Of a DNA stretch of 64,000 bases, positions 60,775 through 64,000 are shown one piece after another. This DNA is from Heliomicrobium undosum. GTDB taxonomy: Bacteria; Bacillota; Desulfitobacteriia; Heliobacteriales; Heliobacteriaceae. The notes beneath the pieces were generated by a model. It was not told the DNA's origin and searched no databases. It worked only from the letters and a program-made list of their open reading frames with translations. A program made the position numbers and the translations under genes. Location: contig NZ_WXEY01000003.1 in NCBI RefSeq assembly GCF_009877425.1, positions 241,416 to 305,415 on the forward strand, in the 5' to 3' direction. The first letter of the stretch is position 1, and every line of letters begins with the position of its first letter.

Positions 60775-62178
60775 GTGGCCGAACTAAAGGTGCTTTATTT
60801 ATATATGATTTTCGAACCGGGCATTATGTTCTTTTTGGGAATTACCCTGCTAGGAATGACGGCGTCGCGGTCTAGGTTGATCCTGTATTCCTTTATCACC
60901 GGTTGTCTCGTTTGGGTGGAGAGGAGCTTCTTATTCCAAGATTATTTCATGTTCCATTTGATTATCTCCATCTTGATATCGGTTATCGTCGCCCGACTGG
61001 TTATCCAACTGCCGGTTCTTTCGGTAATATCATCAGTGTTGCTCGGTTACACTTTTTTAATCATCGCTGAACTCTTGGTTTCTTCTCTGCTAAAATTTTT
61101 TAATATAGATTATATTATCTCATTATATCAATCGTGGTATCATGTGGCGTATGGATGGTTCATCATGTTCTCGCTAGTAGGAATAACCCTCTTGATTCAT
61201 TATGCCAAACGTTGGAATGATCAGTATATTAACCTAAAAGTAAAACAAAGCAGCCTTGATCTGGATCAAATGATGGATAAAAATGTTTTAATATCGATCG
61301 TTCTTTTTTCATTAATGGTTCTTATTCAGGCGTGTTTTTATACTTATAGTGTAAATTTGGCGAATGATTTTAATAGTAGTGAAGTGCTTTCTGCTCGTTT
61401 TCAACAGTTTTATAGTGGACTGAGCCTGGTTTTGTTATCGGCAGTGCTTTTATATGTAAAGAACATCCAATCAATTTCGAATATAAACCGTGAAGGCCTT
61501 GCGTTAAAAAAGGATCTGGAGAGTTCCCGTATGCTCGTTAAGCAGTATCGGACAAACCAGCATGAATTTCTCAATCACCTTCAAGTCATATTCGGTTTCA
61601 TTCAGATCAACCGCCCAGAAAAAGCGCTGGAGTATATCAAAGAGTATGACGTGCGATACCGTCAAGGGATTAAATTGGAAAAAATCGCCCGGCCCGAAAT
61701 CGGCGCGATCATCATAAGCAAGATGAGTTCCGCCATGGGAGAAGGAACGAGGTTTTCGACGATCATTCGAGACGACCTGAACCACCTGCCGCTCACTGTA
61801 TCAGAAGCCGTGTCATTATTGGGGAATTTGATGCAGAACGCACTAGAGGCAGTCCAGCGGTTGGAGGAACAAGAACGTCGAATCGAGATCGAGTTTGACC
61901 GGATCTGCGACGAAATCATTGTCCGTGTAGCCAACAGCGGTCCCTCCATCCCACCTGATATTATCCCCAAACTGTTTGAGTATGGTTTTTCCACGAAAGG
62001 GGAATCGGGTTGCGGCATCGGTTTAGCGCTCATCAAGTCTATTGTGGAGCGCTACAACGGCAAGATCGATGTGGAAAGCAATGACATGCGTACGACCTTT
62101 ACTGTTTTCTTACCTATCTCCGGCAGTGCAGCTTCAACACCGATGGAAACACCCGTTCATTCGATGATCACTCGTTAA
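60775..62178 (+). CDS. AgrC-like sensor histidine kinase
   Basis: The 467-residue protein has six or seven N-terminal membrane helices (about 1-235) and a cytoplasmic kinase of the HPK10/SpoOB-like class. The likely phosphorylated residue is His263 in RTNQHEFLNHLQVIFGFIQ; the ATP site has an N box, GNLMQNALEAV (Asn351, Asn355), and a glycine box, GCGIGLALIKSIVERYNG. It should sense the peptide made by AgrD/AgrB. No response regulator gene (LytTR-type AgrA) follows; the next gene is yraN. GTG start after AGGAGGTTC. AT-rich like agrB. Confidence 0.9.
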   Translation: MAELKVLYLYMIFEPGIMFFLGITLLGMTASRSRLILYSFITGCLVWVERSFLFQDYFMFHLIISILISVIVARLVIQLPVLSVISSVLLGYTFLIIAELLVSSLLKFFNIDYIISLYQSWYHVAYGWFIMFSLVGITLLIHYAKRWNDQYINLKVKQSSLDLDQMMDKNVLISIVLFSLMVLIQACFYTYSVNLANDFNSSEVLSARFQQFYSGLSLVLLSAVLLYVKNIQSISNINREGLALKKDLESSRMLVKQYRTNQHEFLNHLQVIFGFIQINRPEKALEYIKEYDVRYRQGIKLEKIARPEIGAIIISKMSSAMGEGTRFSTIIRDDLNHLPLTVSEAVSLLGNLMQNALEAVQRLEEQERRIEIEFDRICDEIIVRVANSGPSIPPDIIPKLFEYGFSTKGESGCGIGLALIKSIVERYNGKIDVESNDMRTTFTVFLPISGSAASTPMETPVHSMITR

Positions 62179-62201
62179 CGGAAGCCAGATGGGGTGAGGA
62201 A

Positions 62202-62561
62202 ATGAACCGCGTTCTCCTGGGGCGATGGGGGGAGGAAAGGGCGCTGCAGCACCTGCTTGGGCTGGGTTGGTTCTTGATCTGTCAGAATTATCGGACGCCC
62301 CGAGGCGAGATCGACTTGATCCTCCGTGAATCGAACTGGATCGTCTTTGTCGAGGTTCGAACCCGGTCATCGGAGCGCTTCGGGAGAGGCGAGGAGACGA
62401 TCGATTATCGCAAGCGCCGGAGACTGATGGCTACGGCAGGCCATTTTTTGGGCGCTTATCAGGGGCCTCCAGGAGATCCCCGGTTTGATCTGATCAGCAT
62501 CCTTCGCCTGGATAGTGGGGAAGACCAGTTACTGCACATCCGAGGGATGTTTACACCGTGA
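62202..62561 (+). CDS. yraN: UPF0102 family nuclease-like protein YraN
   Basis: The 119-residue protein has a restriction-endonuclease-like fold: GRWGEERALQHLLGLGWFLICQNYRTPRGEIDLILRE with the Glu-Asp pair, and FVEVRTRSSERFG. The function is unproven. GTGAGGAAATG provides the ribosome site. It and comM are often neighbours after rnhB in Firmicutes; here the ylqG-ylqH, nuo and agr genes lie between rnhB and yraN. Confidence 0.9.
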   Translation: MNRVLLGRWGEERALQHLLGLGWFLICQNYRTPRGEIDLILRESNWIVFVEVRTRSSERFGRGEETIDYRKRRRLMATAGHFLGAYQGPPGDPRFDLISILRLDSGEDQLLHIRGMFTP

Positions 62562-62727
62562 GATATGTGCATGTCGTCGCCCGTAAACGAGAAACAGTGC
62601 GGTTTTTCTTTTTCGAAAACAACACCTTTACAGAACCATGAAAGTAAATAAAAGGAAATTAAAATTTTGTGTCGAAAACCTCCTATATGTACTGCTTGAA
62701 CAGAAAAAAGCGTTTGGAGGTTTTGCC

Positions 62728-64000
62728 TTGCTAGCCCGCGTCCATAGCGTAGTATTAGAAGGACTAAACGCGCAGCCGATCGAGGTGGAGGTCGATGTGG
62801 CCAATGGTCTTCCGGCCTTCGACCTTGTCGGCTTGCCTGCCACAGCTGTGCGGGAGGCTCGGGAGAGGGTCCGATCGGCCTTGCGCAATAGCGGCTTCGA
62901 GTTTCCTTTGCGACGGATCACTGTCAACCTAGCGCCTGCTGATGTGCGTAAGGATGGTTCGGGACTGGATGTACCCATTGCCATTGGGATTCTGGCGGCG
63001 ACTGGTCAAATCGACGCGAGTCGTCTCCGGGACTGGTTTCTCGTTGGAGAACTGGCGCTCGATGGGGCCATTCGACCCGTAAGCGGCGTACTGGCCATGG
63101 CATGCGGACTGGCTCGAACATGGCAGAAGAGAACGGAAAGTAAAATCGAAGGCAGGTCGGAACTCAACCTGGAAACTAACCAGGAGTCTATGGAACCCGA
63201 GTCAGAGCCGATAGTGGAAAGGAGGCAGGTGCAGAGTCCTGTTCCTATCGAGGGAGATATACTTATAGGAAGCTTCCATGAAACAACGGTGCGCGGCGGC
63301 GCTTCGTTGATGAAGTTGCTTGTGCCTGAAGCCAATCTTGCTGAGGCTTCAAGGGTCAACGGTATCGAGGCCTTTGGTTCCACCATATTAAAAACTGCCG
63401 TTGAATGCCTGACAGGCCGATCACCTACCTGTTTTACCGTCCCTTATCGGAAAAAACAGATGAGAAAGGATGTCTTTTCGCAGGCATCAGCCAACGCTGT
63501 GGGCCTGTTATCTTCGGGCATTCCCGACTTGGCCTCTGTTCGCGGCCAACCTGTCGCCAAACGAGCACTGGAGATCGCCGCTGCCGGCGGGCACAATCTG
63601 GTCCTCATCGGACCGCCCGGAACGGGGAAAACAATGTTAGCCCGTTGCCTGCCAGGGATTCTTCCGCCGATGACGGACGAGGAAGCCATGGAAACGACGA
63701 TGATTTACTCCGTCGCCGGCGCATTGCCGGAAGGCATCGGATGGATGGACAGGCGGCCTTTTCGGACCCCACACCACTATACGACCCTGGCAGCTCTTGT
63801 CGGCGGAGGGCGACCGCCCCGGCCCGGCGAGATCAGCCTGGCCCACAACGGTGTTCTGTTTATGGACGAGTGGCCTGAATTTTCACGGGAGGCACTGGAG
63901 GCGCTGCGGCAGCCATTGGAAGATGGGCAGGTCACTATCGCCCGACAAGGCGGCGCCGTCACTTTCCCCGCCCGCGTCATGTTGCTGACAGCCATGAATC
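62728..64000 (+). CDS. comM: ComM/YifB-family Mg-chelatase-like AAA protein, 3' end cut by the window
   Basis: The frame runs without a stop from TTG at 62728 to the window end (424 codons). The Lon-type N-terminal part ([36 protein letters not shown]) is followed by [23 protein letters not shown], an unusual charged stretch (about residues 132-176), [18 protein letters not shown], and the AAA domain with Walker [22 protein letters not shown] and Walker [14 protein letters not shown]. Family members are helicase-like and act in DNA uptake in some bacteria. TTG follows TTTGGAGG. Confidence 0.93.
   Translation, partial: MLARVHSVVLEGLNAQPIEVEVDVANGLPAFDLVGLPATAVREARERVRSALRNSGFEFPLRRITVNLAPADVRKDGSGLDVPIAIGILAATGQIDASRLRDWFLVGELALDGAIRPVSGVLAMACGLARTWQKRTESKIEGRSELNLETNQESMEPESEPIVERRQVQSPVPIEGDILIGSFHETTVRGGASLMKLLVPEANLAEASRVNGIEAFGSTILKTAVECLTGRSPTCFTVPYRKKQMRKDVFSQASANAVGLLSSGIPDLASVRGQPVAKRALEIAAAGGHNLVLIGPPGTGKTMLARCLPGILPPMTDEEAMETTMIYSVAGALPEGIGWMDRRPFRTPHHYTTLAALVGGGRPPRPGEISLAHNGVLFMDEWPEFSREALEALRQPLEDGQVTIARQGGAVTFPARVMLLTAMN

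Noticed and set aside
60000..62178. Mobile element carrying the agr cassette
   Set aside because: The region is AT-richer than its flanks, but no transposase, integrase, terminal inverted repeats or target duplication was seen.

Overview
The window looks like a chromosomal segment of an anaerobic, spore-forming, GC-rich Firmicute. The best fit is a heliobacterium (Heliobacterium/Heliomicrobium type). That is an inference from gene order and content: the Clostridia-type chains rsmD-coaD-ylbJ-ackA-DUF177-rpmF-fapR-plsX-fab-acpP-fabF-rnc-smc-ftsY and ylxM-ffh-rpsP-khpA-rimM-trmD-rplS-lepB-rbgA-rnhB; sporulation genes (gpr, a small SASP-like gene, ylbJ, spoVS, a PdaA-type deacetylase); and an 11-gene nuo cluster without nuoE, nuoF or nuoG. 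GTG and TTG starts behind strong Shine-Dalgarno sequences are frequent. No tRNA, rRNA, CRISPR array, insertion sequence or prophage was recognised.

Layout. 1-5.7 kb: end of rsgA, rpe, then a riboflavin operon (ribD, ribE, ribBA, ribH and a pyridoxal-kinase-like gene) behind a consensus promoter, an FMN riboswitch and a terminator. 5.8-12.2 kb: hslO, rpmB (minus strand), a DUF1858 protein, an Asp23/Gls24 protein, a DAK2/FakA-like protein, recG and a 46-residue SASP-like gene. 12.4-17.7 kb: gpr (minus), rsmD, coaD, a coiled-coil protein, ylbJ (minus), ackA. 17.7-28.7 kb: DUF177, rpmF, then the fatty acid block fapR, plsX, fabH, fabK, fabD, fabG, acpP, an NMO-like flavoprotein and fabF, followed by rnc and a radical SAM gene. 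29-33 kb: spoVS, smc, ftsY. 34-37.5 kb: a methylthioadenosine cluster (tautomerase, mtnP, mtnA, mtaD). 37.5-38.8 kb: a GAF-GGDEF protein. 38.9-47.5 kb: signal recognition particle, ribosomal and rRNA/tRNA maturation genes, signal peptidase, PdaA and RNase HII. 47.5-49.5 kb: a FliK-like and a FlhB-tail-like gene. 49.8-59.5 kb: nuoABCDHIJKLMN. 59.6-62.2 kb: an AT-richer agr-type quorum-sensing cassette (agrD, agrB, agrC-like kinase) with no response regulator beside it. 62.2-64 kb: yraN and a truncated comM.

Most of the window is housekeeping. The least ordinary parts are the agr-like cassette with its inverted repeats and internal terminator; a short tandem repeat between rimM and trmD; a repeat-rich gene-free stretch before rplS; the short SASP-like gene facing its likely protease gene; the tautomerase coupled to mtnP; and the NADH-module-less complex I. 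All calls rest on reading the sequence and on knowledge of protein families; no database search was run.
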